From contig CAYMVL010000044.1 of NCBI GenBank assembly GCA_964394145.1, positions 1 through 64,000 of the forward strand: a DNA stretch of 64,000 nt, given 5' to 3'. Below, in pieces: positions 42,472-50,744 of this stretch. The stretch is from JAFGBN01 sp964394145. GTDB lineage: Bacteria; Chloroflexota; Dehalococcoidia; GIF9; AB-539-J10. Position 1 is the stretch's first letter, and each line of letters begins with the position of its first letter. The notes below the pieces were generated by a model, which had not been told where the DNA came from, made no database searches, and saw only the letters and a program-made list of their open reading frames with translations. Made by a program: the position numbers and the translations under genes.

Positions 42472-43827
42472 ATGTCGCAGAAAGTAACGAAGGAAGAGCT
42501 TTTGGCTAAGGCAGAGAAGCCTGCGGACGATGCAATGAAATTGCATGCGTTTTACCGGGGCAAAATGCAAACGGTGCCCAAATGCCAGGTTCGTGACTTC
42601 AATGACTTTGCCATCTATTACACCCCCGGAGTTGCTGAGCCTTGTAAGGTGATTCAGGCAGATGAATCGAAGTTACATCAGTACACCAACAGAGGGAACA
42701 CCATAGCCGTAGTCTCTGATGGCACTCGAGTGCTGGGTCTCGGTGACATAGGACCTAAGGCAGGCTATCCTGTCATGGAAGGCAAATGTCTATTGTTTAA
42801 GTACCTTGGTGGTGTGGATGCTGTGCCTATTTGCCTTGGCACCAAGTCCCCCGATGAGATTATCCAGGCGGTCTTGTGGCTGCAACCGTCGTTTGCTGCT
42901 ATTAACCTCGAGGATATTTCTAGCCCCAAGTGCTTCTATATTCTTGATGAGCTAAGGAGAAGGGCAGAAATTCCGGTATGGCATGATGACCAGCAGGGAA
43001 CAGCCACGGTAATGCTGGCTGGGGTGATTAACGCTCTGAAGATCGTGGGTAAGAAGATAGGTGATGTGAGAGTCGTGCTGAATGGGTTTGGAGCAGCTAA
43101 TATCGCTTCCGCGCGGCTTCTATTTGCCTACGGGGCCAGGCCCGAAAACGCTATAGTCGTGGATAGTAAAGGCATACTTCATCCAGGGCGGAAAGACTTG
43201 GAGGGGGAAAAGGCTGGATATAGTTATAAGTGGAGGTTCTGCCAAATTACTAATGGCGAGAAAAGGAGCGGCGATTTAAGCGAAGCCTTGAAAGGCGCCG
43301 ATGTTCTTATTTCTTATTCTAAGTCAGGTCCCGGAGTAATCACAGCCCAACAGATAAAGTCAATGGCCAAGGATGCCATATGCTTTGTCTGTGCCAATCC
43401 TATCCCGGAGATCTGGCCCTGGGAAGCTAAGGAAGCAGGAGCCAAAATTGTAGCGACTGGAAGGTCCGACTTCCCCAATCAAGTAAACAATTCTATAGGG
43501 TTCCCCGCCATCTTCCGTGGTGTGCTTGATGTGGAGGCCAGGGCCATAAGTGATGAGATGTGTATTGTTGCTGCTGAGTCGCTGGCTAAGTATGCTGAAG
43601 AGCAGGGCATTAGTGAGGAATACATCGCGCCAACAATGGGAGAGACAGAGGCTTTTGTTCGTGAGGCAGTGGAAGTTGGTATGGAAGCTCAGAAGGAGGG
43701 GCTTGCCAGATTGAAGATTAGCCGTGATGAGCTGCACAACAAGAGCCAGGCTATGATAAACAGTTCCAGGGCGACACATGATGCCTTGGTAAGAGCGGGC
43801 TGTATCCCCCGGGCAGTAACCGATTAG
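42472..43827 (+). CDS. Malic enzyme (NAD(P)-dependent malate dehydrogenase, decarboxylating)
   Basis: 451 residues from ATG 42472, which has GGAGG 8 bases upstream; the longer frame to 42379 is rejected. VRDFNDFAIYYTPGVAEPCK, VSDGTRVLGLGDIGPKAGYP, NLEDISSPKCF and VWHDDQQGTATVMLAG are the catalytic and metal-binding blocks, followed by a nucleotide-binding domain (VVLNGFGAANIASARLL). It converts malate to pyruvate and CO2 or the reverse. It is a bacterial short-form enzyme without a phosphotransacetylase domain. Near the 2-hydroxyacid/malyl-CoA-type genes, it may feed or drain the malate pool. Confidence 0.93.
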   Translation: MSQKVTKEELLAKAEKPADDAMKLHAFYRGKMQTVPKCQVRDFNDFAIYYTPGVAEPCKVIQADESKLHQYTNRGNTIAVVSDGTRVLGLGDIGPKAGYPVMEGKCLLFKYLGGVDAVPICLGTKSPDEIIQAVLWLQPSFAAINLEDISSPKCFYILDELRRRAEIPVWHDDQQGTATVMLAGVINALKIVGKKIGDVRVVLNGFGAANIASARLLFAYGARPENAIVVDSKGILHPGRKDLEGEKAGYSYKWRFCQITNGEKRSGDLSEALKGADVLISYSKSGPGVITAQQIKSMAKDAICFVCANPIPEIWPWEAKEAGAKIVATGRSDFPNQVNNSIGFPAIFRGVLDVEARAISDEMCIVAAESLAKYAEEQGISEEYIAPTMGETEAFVREAVEVGMEAQKEGLARLKISRDELHNKSQAMINSSRATHDALVRAGCIPRAVTD

Positions 43828-44412
43828 GCAGCACGAATGTTGTGAGGGGAGCCAGAGTTACATAGTCTCTGGCGATGTAAGGACATACAAGATGGCTCAT
43901 GAAGTGTTGGCTGTGTAGCCTGCCTGCATAGGAAGACGAAGTCTATTTGCATGACAGGCATTGGTGAAATAGCAGGCTAGGCTGCAGCAGGATGTACCAA
44001 GACAGCAGCTAAAAGCCTGTAGCAGCTCTTACTTGTCGTTTCCGTAATGGTGTTTGTCAGCATATGAAAGACCTGCAAAGGCCTAATGGTAGTGAGCTAG
44101 GTTGGGAGTTGAAAGCGCAAGAAACGAATTATGCGGTTTGGGTGCTATTTCAAAACAAAACCCAGGACAAGAGCACTGCCAGATATGCAAAGATTTGACC
44201 GGAGGCTGAGTATGTGAAGGACTTTACGACGGCAATTCAGCGTTAGATGCCGAAGCGCTTACTGTCGGGCTAACTTAGAGTCTCGTATGGTGTGATCACA
44301 ATCGTTGCCACAACTCTCCTCGCTATCCTGCCCCTGTGAAACATATCGAAAGCGATCTTGGCAAGTGCTATATAACCCAGTGTCATCTGTCAGATCAGCC
44401 AGCACAAATATT
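43828..44412. other. Long intergenic region, no gene recognised
   Basis: About 585 bases after the malic enzyme gene. Only a minus-strand stretch at 44271-44377 faintly resembles the C-terminal helix-strand region of a zinc-type alcohol dehydrogenase; it lacks start and length and is not called. No terminator with T-run, tRNA or repeat was found. It may be gene decay. Confidence 0.45.
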
Positions 44413-44442
44413 TTGACAGATGTCGTAATGCTGCGTTAGTAT
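44413..44442 (+). promoter_or_regulatory. Candidate promoter ahead of the M24 / 2-hydroxyacid / SucCD-like run
   Basis: TTGACA (44413-44418), 18-base spacer, TAGTAT (44437-44442). The first translated frame downstream begins at 44599. Confidence 0.55.
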
Positions 44443-44598
44443 AGTCGTCAGTCCTATTTAAGCTTGGATCATTCATTTAGATGCGCAAAGCGGATGTAGG
44501 GGTGTAATTCGCGGTTGGGTTTATGGCTGTTTGTGCGATTGTACAGCAAGGTCTTGTTATCTGGATGTGACAGGAGAAGCAATTTCATAGGATAAGTC

Positions 44599-44766
44599 GT
44601 GACCGGAACAAACACGAGACTAAGCAAGGCTATTAGCCTGATCCAGGAGCGAGACCTTGATGGGCTGGTCATATATTCCAACGGTTCATATGGTCTTTTG
44701 CGGCCTAACTATTTGCGCTATTTTTCCGATTTTAGGCCGCTGTATTCAAATAATGCTGCGATATAG
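44599..44766 (+). pseudogene. Short creatinase-N-like fragment (55 codons)
   Basis: GTG 44599 to TAG 44766. The peptide RLSKAISLIQERDLDGLVIY with LRPNYLRYFSDFRPLY resembles the first part of a creatinase/prolidase N-terminal domain (Rx4-6 hydrophobic helix, DGLVIY strand, YLRYFSDF). A complete enzyme would have 350-400 residues. The full M24-fold gene starts 29 bp downstream in another frame and has its own N-terminal domain, so this fragment is either a remnant of a second paralogue or a small coupled ORF. Confidence 0.5.
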
Positions 44767-44795
44767 AATTGTAATCTGAAGATGGGAGTTGAAGC

Positions 44796-45986
44796 GTGTC
44801 AGAGGATTTGAGAAGAGAAAGACTCAGGGAGCCGATATCCAGACAGGAGCTTGAAAGGCGTTGGAAGGCAGTCAGGGAGGCGATGGCAAAGCAGAGATTG
44901 GACTGTCTTGAGATGCGGAGCACAAATCGCTATCTGGGTGGATATGTGCGGTATTTTGTTGATATTCCCGCTCAACATAGCTATCCGATGTCGATAATTT
45001 TTCCCCTGCGGGACGGGATGACACTCATTTCTCATGGGGGGCCGCCGTTGCCAGTCAGCCCACCCGAGTGGGCATTGCACGGCGTGAAAAGGCGCATCGT
45101 ACTTCCCTATCTGCCGACGCTTAACTTCACGAATACAATGGAGGCTCAGGCCATTGCGGAAGCGATAAGAAGCCATAATGTAAAACGGTTAGGTGTTGTA
45201 TCGAAAGCAGCAATTGCTGCTTCCGTCTATGAATATCTGAGGGAAAATCTGGCTGACGTAGATATATGCGACGCGACTGATATGGTGGATGAAATAAAGG
45301 CCGTCAAGAGTGAAGAAGAAATAAGGCTTATCAAGAAGACAGCTGAATTACAGGATAGAGTATTTGCTGCCATACTGGCCTCGGTTCGCCCTGGTGTGAG
45401 GGAGTATGAACTGAGGTCGGAGATACAGCGCTTAGCTATTAACCTGGGCAGCGAACAACAGCTGATCATGATTGGTTCTGCACCGGCAGGAACTCCTGCA
45501 GGGCAATTGCATGAATTCTATCAGAACCGTACGCTGAGAGATGGAGACTGCGCATGTATCATGATTGAAGTTAACGGGCTGGGTGGTTTTTACTGTGAAA
45601 TTGGCAGGACAGTCTGTGTAGGTGATGCGCCAAGGGCTTTGCTGGACACGTGGGATAAAGCGGTCGTAGCACAGGATAAGACTGCCGAGCTTATGAAGCC
45701 GGGAGCCAAACCGGAGGAGTTGATAGATACTCATAATAAGCTACTCGGCAGCATGGGGTATCCGCTAGAAGGCAGACTATTCTCACATGGTCAGGGATAT
45801 GACCTTGTGGAGCGCCCTGGCATATGCCCCGGGGAGAGGATGACGATAAAGAGCGGCATGAACATAGTAATTCATCCCACATTGATTACAAGAGAGAGCT
45901 ATGCCTTCTGCTGTGATAACTATCTTATCACTGAGTCTGGCGCCGTAAGAATACATAAAACCCCTCGTGAAGTGTTTGTTGTATAG
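44796..45986 (+). CDS. M24-fold (creatinase / Xaa-Pro aminopeptidase-like) protein
   Basis: 396 residues: a creatinase N-domain (DCLEMRSTNRYLGGYVRYFV) and a pita-bread C-domain from about 170. The His of the active site (LFSHGQGYDLVERPG) is present. The usual metal-ligand Asp residues appear as Glu (IEVNGLGGFYCEIGRT) and the final Glu position appears as Asp (FCCDNYLIT). This makes a true dinuclear metallopeptidase doubtful; a creatinase-like C-N hydrolase is an alternative. GTG start with GGGAG 8 bases upstream. It precedes the hydroxyacid dehydrogenase by 32 bp. Confidence 0.82.
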   Translation: MSEDLRRERLREPISRQELERRWKAVREAMAKQRLDCLEMRSTNRYLGGYVRYFVDIPAQHSYPMSIIFPLRDGMTLISHGGPPLPVSPPEWALHGVKRRIVLPYLPTLNFTNTMEAQAIAEAIRSHNVKRLGVVSKAAIAASVYEYLRENLADVDICDATDMVDEIKAVKSEEEIRLIKKTAELQDRVFAAILASVRPGVREYELRSEIQRLAINLGSEQQLIMIGSAPAGTPAGQLHEFYQNRTLRDGDCACIMIEVNGLGGFYCEIGRTVCVGDAPRALLDTWDKAVVAQDKTAELMKPGAKPEELIDTHNKLLGSMGYPLEGRLFSHGQGYDLVERPGICPGERMTIKSGMNIVIHPTLITRESYAFCCDNYLITESGAVRIHKTPREVFVV

Positions 45987-46018
45987 TTCGCCTGCGGAGG
46001 AGAAAAAGATCTCCGAGC

Positions 46019-47095
46019 ATGATAGGTAGCGGCAAAATGGCGAGATTGAGAGGTAAAACGAGCGGAAGTTTCAAGGTGATCCAGGTATCATATATGCCTG
46101 GTGTTTCGGAGCACTGCAAGCAGGTTTTCAAGCTACCGGAGGTGGAATACGAGATGAGACTGTGTGCCCGAGAGGAGGAAATCGTTGCCGTGGCCCATGA
46201 TGCTGATGTGCTGATGGTGGTTCCGGCACATGTGATGGTTTCCCGAAAAGTGATTGAGGCACTTCCGAGATGCAGGTATATACTCGGCCTTATATCCGGC
46301 TACGATGGAATAGATCTGGAGGCTGCTACTGAACACGGTGTACTGGTGACTAACATGCCGGATCTGTTCTGGAAGGAAGTATCAGACCATACTATGGCCC
46401 TTGTCCTTGCCTGTTCCAGAAAAATCGTAGAGCTTAATCAGGCAGTCAAACGTGGAGAGTGGGTCAGTATTTCAGATAAAGATTCAAGATTGGAGCGCGA
46501 TATTGACCCGAAGTTGATCAGGCTTGAGCACCAGACTCTGGGCCTCGTTGGATTTGGTCGGATTGCTCAAGGCGTCGCTGTCAGGGCAAAAGGCTTTGGA
46601 ATGAGAATCATTGCATATAGCCCCAGTGCACCTCCCGGTATTTTCAGCGAGTTTGAGGTAGAAAGTGTAGAGCTTGACAGGCTCCTTGCTGAATCTGATT
46701 TTGTCTCGATTCACACCATGCTTTCTGAGAAAACGCGCGGCATGTTTGGGCTAGAGCTATTTAGAAAAATGAAACCTACTGCCTATATTATCAATACTGC
46801 GCGCGGCTCAATCATTGACCGGCACGCACTTTATGCTGCTCTTACTCAGCAATTGATTGCGGGAGCTGGTCTGGATGTCACTGACCCGGAGCCTTCAAAC
46901 CCTGATAATAATGAGTTTCTGCGGCTTGACAATGTGATTATTACCGGTCATCGTGCTGGAAAGGACATTATGGCCTTTGCTGAGCTGTCTCGACTGGTCC
47001 CTGAGCAGGTATTCAGGGTTATGAGAGGAGAATGGCCTGACAATATTCTTAACCCTGAAGTTAAGGAGATATATATTCGGAAATGGGTAAGTTGA
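46019..47095 (+). CDS. D-isomer-specific 2-hydroxyacid dehydrogenase
   Basis: 358 residues. The NAD-binding GLVGFGRIAQGVAVRAKGFG follows a catalytic-domain N-terminus. The substrate Arg is in NTARGSIIDRHAL, the catalytic Glu in DVTDPEPSNP, and the catalytic His in IITGHRAGKD. Members reduce glyoxylate, hydroxypyruvate or other 2-oxoacids. The next genes (SucCD-like ligase, CitE-like lyase) make hydroxypyruvate or glyoxylate reductase a reasonable guess. ATG 46019 has GGAGGAG about 17 bases upstream, so a start at 46037 is possible. Confidence 0.9.
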   Translation: MIGSGKMARLRGKTSGSFKVIQVSYMPGVSEHCKQVFKLPEVEYEMRLCAREEEIVAVAHDADVLMVVPAHVMVSRKVIEALPRCRYILGLISGYDGIDLEAATEHGVLVTNMPDLFWKEVSDHTMALVLACSRKIVELNQAVKRGEWVSISDKDSRLERDIDPKLIRLEHQTLGLVGFGRIAQGVAVRAKGFGMRIIAYSPSAPPGIFSEFEVESVELDRLLAESDFVSIHTMLSEKTRGMFGLELFRKMKPTAYIINTARGSIIDRHALYAALTQQLIAGAGLDVTDPEPSNPDNNEFLRLDNVIITGHRAGKDIMAFAELSRLVPEQVFRVMRGEWPDNILNPEVKEIYIRKWVS

Positions 47096-47134
47096 AGGAT
47101 CATTAGCGATTTGCTGGTTTCTAAGGAGCTATGA

Positions 47135-48379
47135 ATGGCCAGACTGTTTGAATATCAAGGGAAGGAGTTTCTCAGAGCTAGCGGGATAGTGATTCCGGTT
47201 GGGGAAGTTGTGTCGACTGCACAAGAGGTGCGTGAGGTTGCCGGCAGGATGGGGAAACCAGTTGCAGTTAAAGCTCAGGTTTGGGTAGGTGGGCGGGGAA
47301 AAGCTGGAGCTGTGAAGCTTGCGAACACACCAGAGGAGGCAGAACGAACAGCCAATGCTATTCTAGGGATGGAAGTAAAGGGCTTTCCAGTTCGCAGGGT
47401 GCTGGTTGAGGAGATGTTGAATATTGATAAGGAATATTACGTGGGCATAATTGCAGATGGTTCTCGAGAGAGTAGGTGTCCAGTGCTTATTTTTAGCACC
47501 GAAGGGGGGATGGAGATCGAGACAGTCCCCGAGGATAAGATCTTCCGATTAAGAATTGACTACCTCAGAGGATTGCCTCTGTATGATGCTATGGACCTGG
47601 CCAGCAGTGCCGCTATTCCCAATCAGATACTGACAGAAATGGCGGCCGTCATTTCTAAAGCTGTGGAGGTCTTTAAGGAGCGTGATTGCAATATTCTAGA
47701 AATTAATCCCCTAGTGCTGACCCGAGAGGGTAAGTTAGTTGCAGGGGACTGCCGCATGGCTATTGATGACAACTCAACTTTCCGTCATCCCGAACTGGGG
47801 ATTACTATCCCAAGGGAATTCCCCTGGGAACCCACTGATTTTGACATGATTGGTTGGGGGATTGAAGAGACGGACCTACGTGGGTCAGGCTTCGTCATGA
47901 GGATGACCCTTGATGAGAACAGCCCGGGATACGTTGGCTTCCATGCCATTGGTGGCGGGGCAGCCATGATAGGGATGGATGCGCTCAGCAGGGTAGGACT
48001 CAAGCCAGCAAATTTTGCTGATACAAGCGGCAATCCGGTAGCTTCCAAGATTTACCGGGTAGCCAAAGTAATTCTATCCCAACCCCACATTGAGGGTTAT
48101 CTGCTGGCGGGATTTCTGATTGGAAACCAGGAGCAGTGGCATCACGCCCATGCGTTGGTTAAGGCCTTGAGAGAAGAACTCCCTAAGAGGCCGGGATTCC
48201 CCTGTGTCCTCCTTCTAGCGGGAAACAAAGAGGAAGAGTCTCTTAAAATATTGCAAGAGGGGCTGAAAGGCTTACCCGGGCGTATTGAAATTTACGGTAG
48301 CCAGTATGTGGAGGATAGCGATTTCATTGCGAAAAGGATGCTGTCCTTAATACAAGAGTATAAGGCGCAGAGAGGCTAG
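47135..48379 (+). CDS. Succinate/malate-CoA ligase beta subunit-like (ATP-grasp)
   Basis: 414 residues. The N-terminal ATP-grasp begins LFEYQGKEFLRASGI, with KAQVWVGGRGKAGAVKLA (nucleotide-binding), NILEINPLVLTREGKLVAGD and a C-terminal CoA-ligase part (GGGAAMIGMDALSRVGLKPA, ADTSGNPVASKIYR). The family includes SucC and malate thiokinase MtkA; the two cannot be told apart from motifs alone. It is slightly longer than E. coli SucC (388). Its alpha partner is two genes downstream. Confidence 0.9.
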   Translation: MARLFEYQGKEFLRASGIVIPVGEVVSTAQEVREVAGRMGKPVAVKAQVWVGGRGKAGAVKLANTPEEAERTANAILGMEVKGFPVRRVLVEEMLNIDKEYYVGIIADGSRESRCPVLIFSTEGGMEIETVPEDKIFRLRIDYLRGLPLYDAMDLASSAAIPNQILTEMAAVISKAVEVFKERDCNILEINPLVLTREGKLVAGDCRMAIDDNSTFRHPELGITIPREFPWEPTDFDMIGWGIEETDLRGSGFVMRMTLDENSPGYVGFHAIGGGAAMIGMDALSRVGLKPANFADTSGNPVASKIYRVAKVILSQPHIEGYLLAGFLIGNQEQWHHAHALVKALREELPKRPGFPCVLLLAGNKEEESLKILQEGLKGLPGRIEIYGSQYVEDSDFIAKRMLSLIQEYKAQRG

Positions 48380-48392
48380 AGGGGGCTGGGCG

Positions 48393-48683
48393 ATGCTAGA
48401 GTTTCAAGAAAGAACCATCAAGGTAATCATTGATACCGATAAATGCCCTGCGTGCGAGAGCAAAGCTTGCATAGCAGCCTGCAGCCTTTACAACCGCGGT
48501 ATTCTGCAATTAAGAGACGGAAGGGCTTCTGTAAGCCATCTTAGTTCGGATGAGATAATACGAAGGGGTACGGAATGTCTGGCATGTGAGTATGAATGCT
48601 GGCAGCGCGGTAACAATGCAATCTATATTGATGTGCCCGTTAAGGGTTTGGATGATTACCGCAGGAAACGCAACATGGAATAG
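48393..48683 (+). CDS. Seven-cysteine ferredoxin-like protein
   Basis: 96 residues. The first cluster, CPACESKACIAAC (Cys18, 21, 26, 30), is C-x2-C-x4-C-x3-C; the second is ECLACEYECW (Cys62, 65, 69). The pattern resembles one ferredoxin-like 4Fe-4S site plus a three-Cys site; it is not a classical CxxCxxCxxxCP ferredoxin. GGGGG lies 7 bases before ATG. Position between the two CoA-ligase subunits, separated by 13 and 8 bp, suggests co-translation and a direct functional link, for which I know no precedent. Confidence 0.75.
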   Translation: MLEFQERTIKVIIDTDKCPACESKACIAACSLYNRGILQLRDGRASVSHLSSDEIIRRGTECLACEYECWQRGNNAIYIDVPVKGLDDYRRKRNME

Positions 48684-48691
48684 GGGCAAAG

Positions 48692-49588
48692 ATGTCGATA
48701 ATCATTGATGAGAATACCAGGCTAATTGTTCAGGGGATAACCGGGCGGGAAGGCTCTCTGAGATCCAAATATATGAAAGATTATGGTACCAAAGTGGTAG
48801 CTGGTACATCACCCGGGAGAGAAGGACAAGCGGTGGAGGGAATCCCTGTCTATAACACTGTCAGAGGAGCAATGCGGGCCCAGGGTTCTATAGATATGAG
48901 CGTCACCTTTATTCCTGGCCCGGGACTAAAATTAGCAGTGTTAGAAGCGATTGATGCCGGTATAAAGTGCATAGTCTGCCCGGTAGAGCGTGTGCCTCTT
49001 CATGATATTATGGAGATGCTTGCAGTAGCCAAAAGGGCGGGGTCGATAATAGTTGGGCCGGGTTCAATTGGCATTATGAGCCCGGGAAAGGCTGTAGCTG
49101 GATGGTTGGGCGGAGATATGGAGTGGGCGAACAGGTTATTTCATCCCGGACCAATTGGAGTTTTGTCTCGCAGTGGTGGGGAGTCAGGAACGCTGCCCTG
49201 GGTTCTGAAGAATGGAGGACTCGGTGTGAGTACTGCTATTCATACGGGTACTGAACCAATTGTTGGCTCTTCCTTCGCTGATTTCCTTCTCCAGTTTCAG
49301 GGAGATGAAGAGACTCTTGCAGTAGCGGCCTTTGGTGAGATTGGCGGCAGTCAAGAGGAGGAGTCAGCCGAGATTATCAAGGCTGGCAAATTTACCAAAC
49401 CTTTTGTTATCTATATTGCTGGTGCCAGTGCTCCTGAAGGGCAGCGCTTCTCTCATGCCTCTGCTATAGTAGAGAGGGGACGCGGATCAGTGCAGGGCAA
49501 AGTGAAAGCACTTCGTGAAGCAGGTGCCTATCCGGTGGAGACACCTAGGGAAATTGTTCCCACGCTTAAGAAGTTGCTCAGTTTATAG
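48692..49588 (+). CDS. Succinate/malate-CoA ligase alpha subunit-like
   Basis: 298 residues. The CoA-binding Rossmann part begins IVQGITGREGSLRSKYM and GIPVYNTVRGAM; PGPIGVLSRSGGESGTLPWV is the phosphate loop; the phospho-histidine is His255 in EGQRFSHASAIV; GEIGGSQEEESAEIIK is also conserved. With the beta subunit it forms a CoA thioester of a dicarboxylic acid using ATP or GTP. The CitE-like lyase just downstream makes malate a likely substrate (MtkAB-like); succinate remains possible. Confidence 0.9.
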   Translation: MSIIIDENTRLIVQGITGREGSLRSKYMKDYGTKVVAGTSPGREGQAVEGIPVYNTVRGAMRAQGSIDMSVTFIPGPGLKLAVLEAIDAGIKCIVCPVERVPLHDIMEMLAVAKRAGSIIVGPGSIGIMSPGKAVAGWLGGDMEWANRLFHPGPIGVLSRSGGESGTLPWVLKNGGLGVSTAIHTGTEPIVGSSFADFLLQFQGDEETLAVAAFGEIGGSQEEESAEIIKAGKFTKPFVIYIAGASAPEGQRFSHASAIVERGRGSVQGKVKALREAGAYPVETPREIVPTLKKLLSL

Positions 49589-49681
49589 TGCGGGTAAGGC
49601 TTTTCCACATGTTAAGGAGTTGAATAATATTGAACTCCTTCTTGCACGTATTCAAAAAATTCATTTACAGGAGGTTAGAAG

Positions 49682-50581
49682 GTGACTGTAATGCGTTCAG
49701 TGTTTTATGTGCCAGGAAATAAGGATGATATGATTGCCAAGATACCGAAGATCCCGGCGGATATCATCACACTGGATCTTGAAGATTCGGTACCCCCGTC
49801 GGAGAAACAGAAGGCCAGAGAGTTGAGTCATAAGAACCTCAAATTTGCAGCATCGTCCGGTGCAGCTGTTTACGTTCGCGTCAATAACTGGGAGACAGGT
49901 ATGACCAATGATGATTGCGAGGCGGTGGTTGATGAAGGTTTAGCAGCCGTGTGCCTTGCTAAGTGTGGAGGAGCGGCCGATGTAGAGCGGCTGTCCTGGA
50001 AACTGGAGGAAATGGAACAGAAAAGGGGATTAGGGGTGGGAACCGTAAAAATTCAGCTACTGATTGAAACGGCTAAGGGCATGATGAACATTTATGCGGC
50101 AGCTACTGCAAGCCCGAGAGTCAATTCATTGATTTTTGGGGCAGTGGACTATACCACCGATATGAGGGTTACACTGACTCAGCCGATCGGTGAGGAAACG
50201 AAATGGGCCAGAGCGCGTGTGGCCTGCGCTGCCAGAGCGGCCGGCCTTATAGCTATTGATGCTCCTTATGTAGCGTTTAAGGACACCGAAGGTTTTGAGA
50301 AAGATACACTCTATGGTCGCCAGCTCGGCTTTGAGGGAAGGATGCTGATACATCCAAGTCAAATTGAGCCCTCTCACAGGATTTACACCCCTGCACCTGA
50401 CAGGGTAGAGTGGGCCAGAGAAGTTGTGAAAGTGTTTGAGGAGGAGGGGATTGCCAAAGGTTCGGCTGCAGTGGCATACAAAGGACATATGGTGGATACC
50501 CCGGTCTATATTGGAGCAAAGAAGATACTCCAGACCATTAATGAGATCGAAGCTAGAGGCCAGGGGAAGACAGCGGGTTAG
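49682..50581 (+). CDS. CitE/HpcH-family CoA ester lyase (malyl-CoA lyase-like)
   Basis: 299 residues. The Mg/substrate blocks are ITLDLEDSVPPSEKQKAR, IQLLIETAKGMMN and SLIFGAVDYTTDMRV; the C-terminal GFEGRMLIHPSQIEP is typical of HpcH/HpaI-CitE. Members cleave malyl-, methylmalyl- or citramalyl-CoA to glyoxylate or pyruvate plus an acyl-CoA, or act as thioesterases. Next to a SucCD-like pair and a hydroxyacid dehydrogenase it suggests malyl-CoA cleavage to acetyl-CoA and glyoxylate. The ATG is at 49691 or the GTG at 49682; both follow GGAGGTTAGAAG. Confidence 0.88.
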   Translation: MTVMRSVFYVPGNKDDMIAKIPKIPADIITLDLEDSVPPSEKQKARELSHKNLKFAASSGAAVYVRVNNWETGMTNDDCEAVVDEGLAAVCLAKCGGAADVERLSWKLEEMEQKRGLGVGTVKIQLLIETAKGMMNIYAAATASPRVNSLIFGAVDYTTDMRVTLTQPIGEETKWARARVACAARAAGLIAIDAPYVAFKDTEGFEKDTLYGRQLGFEGRMLIHPSQIEPSHRIYTPAPDRVEWAREVVKVFEEEGIAKGSAAVAYKGHMVDTPVYIGAKKILQTINEIEARGQGKTAG

Positions 50582-50703
50582 GCTGAGCGTGTTGTGTTAC
50601 CAGAAATAACCAACCTGAATGACCCTACTCGAGCGACTTGGGTGCAATCGACACAATACGGTAAATTAGGAGATGTCACTAATCATGGAGCAAGTAGATA
50701 ATC

Positions 50704-50732
50704 TTGTTTCACATTAGCAAGGTTGCTATACT
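50704..50732 (+). promoter_or_regulatory. Promoter of gatB with near-leaderless spacing
   Basis: TTGTTT (50704-50709), 17-base spacer, TATACT (50727-50732). The gatB ATG at 50745 is only 12 bases after the -10 box, so transcription should start about 5 bases before it. No Shine-Dalgarno is present. Confidence 0.7.
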
Positions 50733-50744
50733 ATTCCAGAATTA

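Noticed and set aside
44271..44377. Minus-strand stretch resembling the end of a zinc-type alcohol dehydrogenase
   Set aside because: Only about 35 residues, no start codon, similarity judged by eye only.
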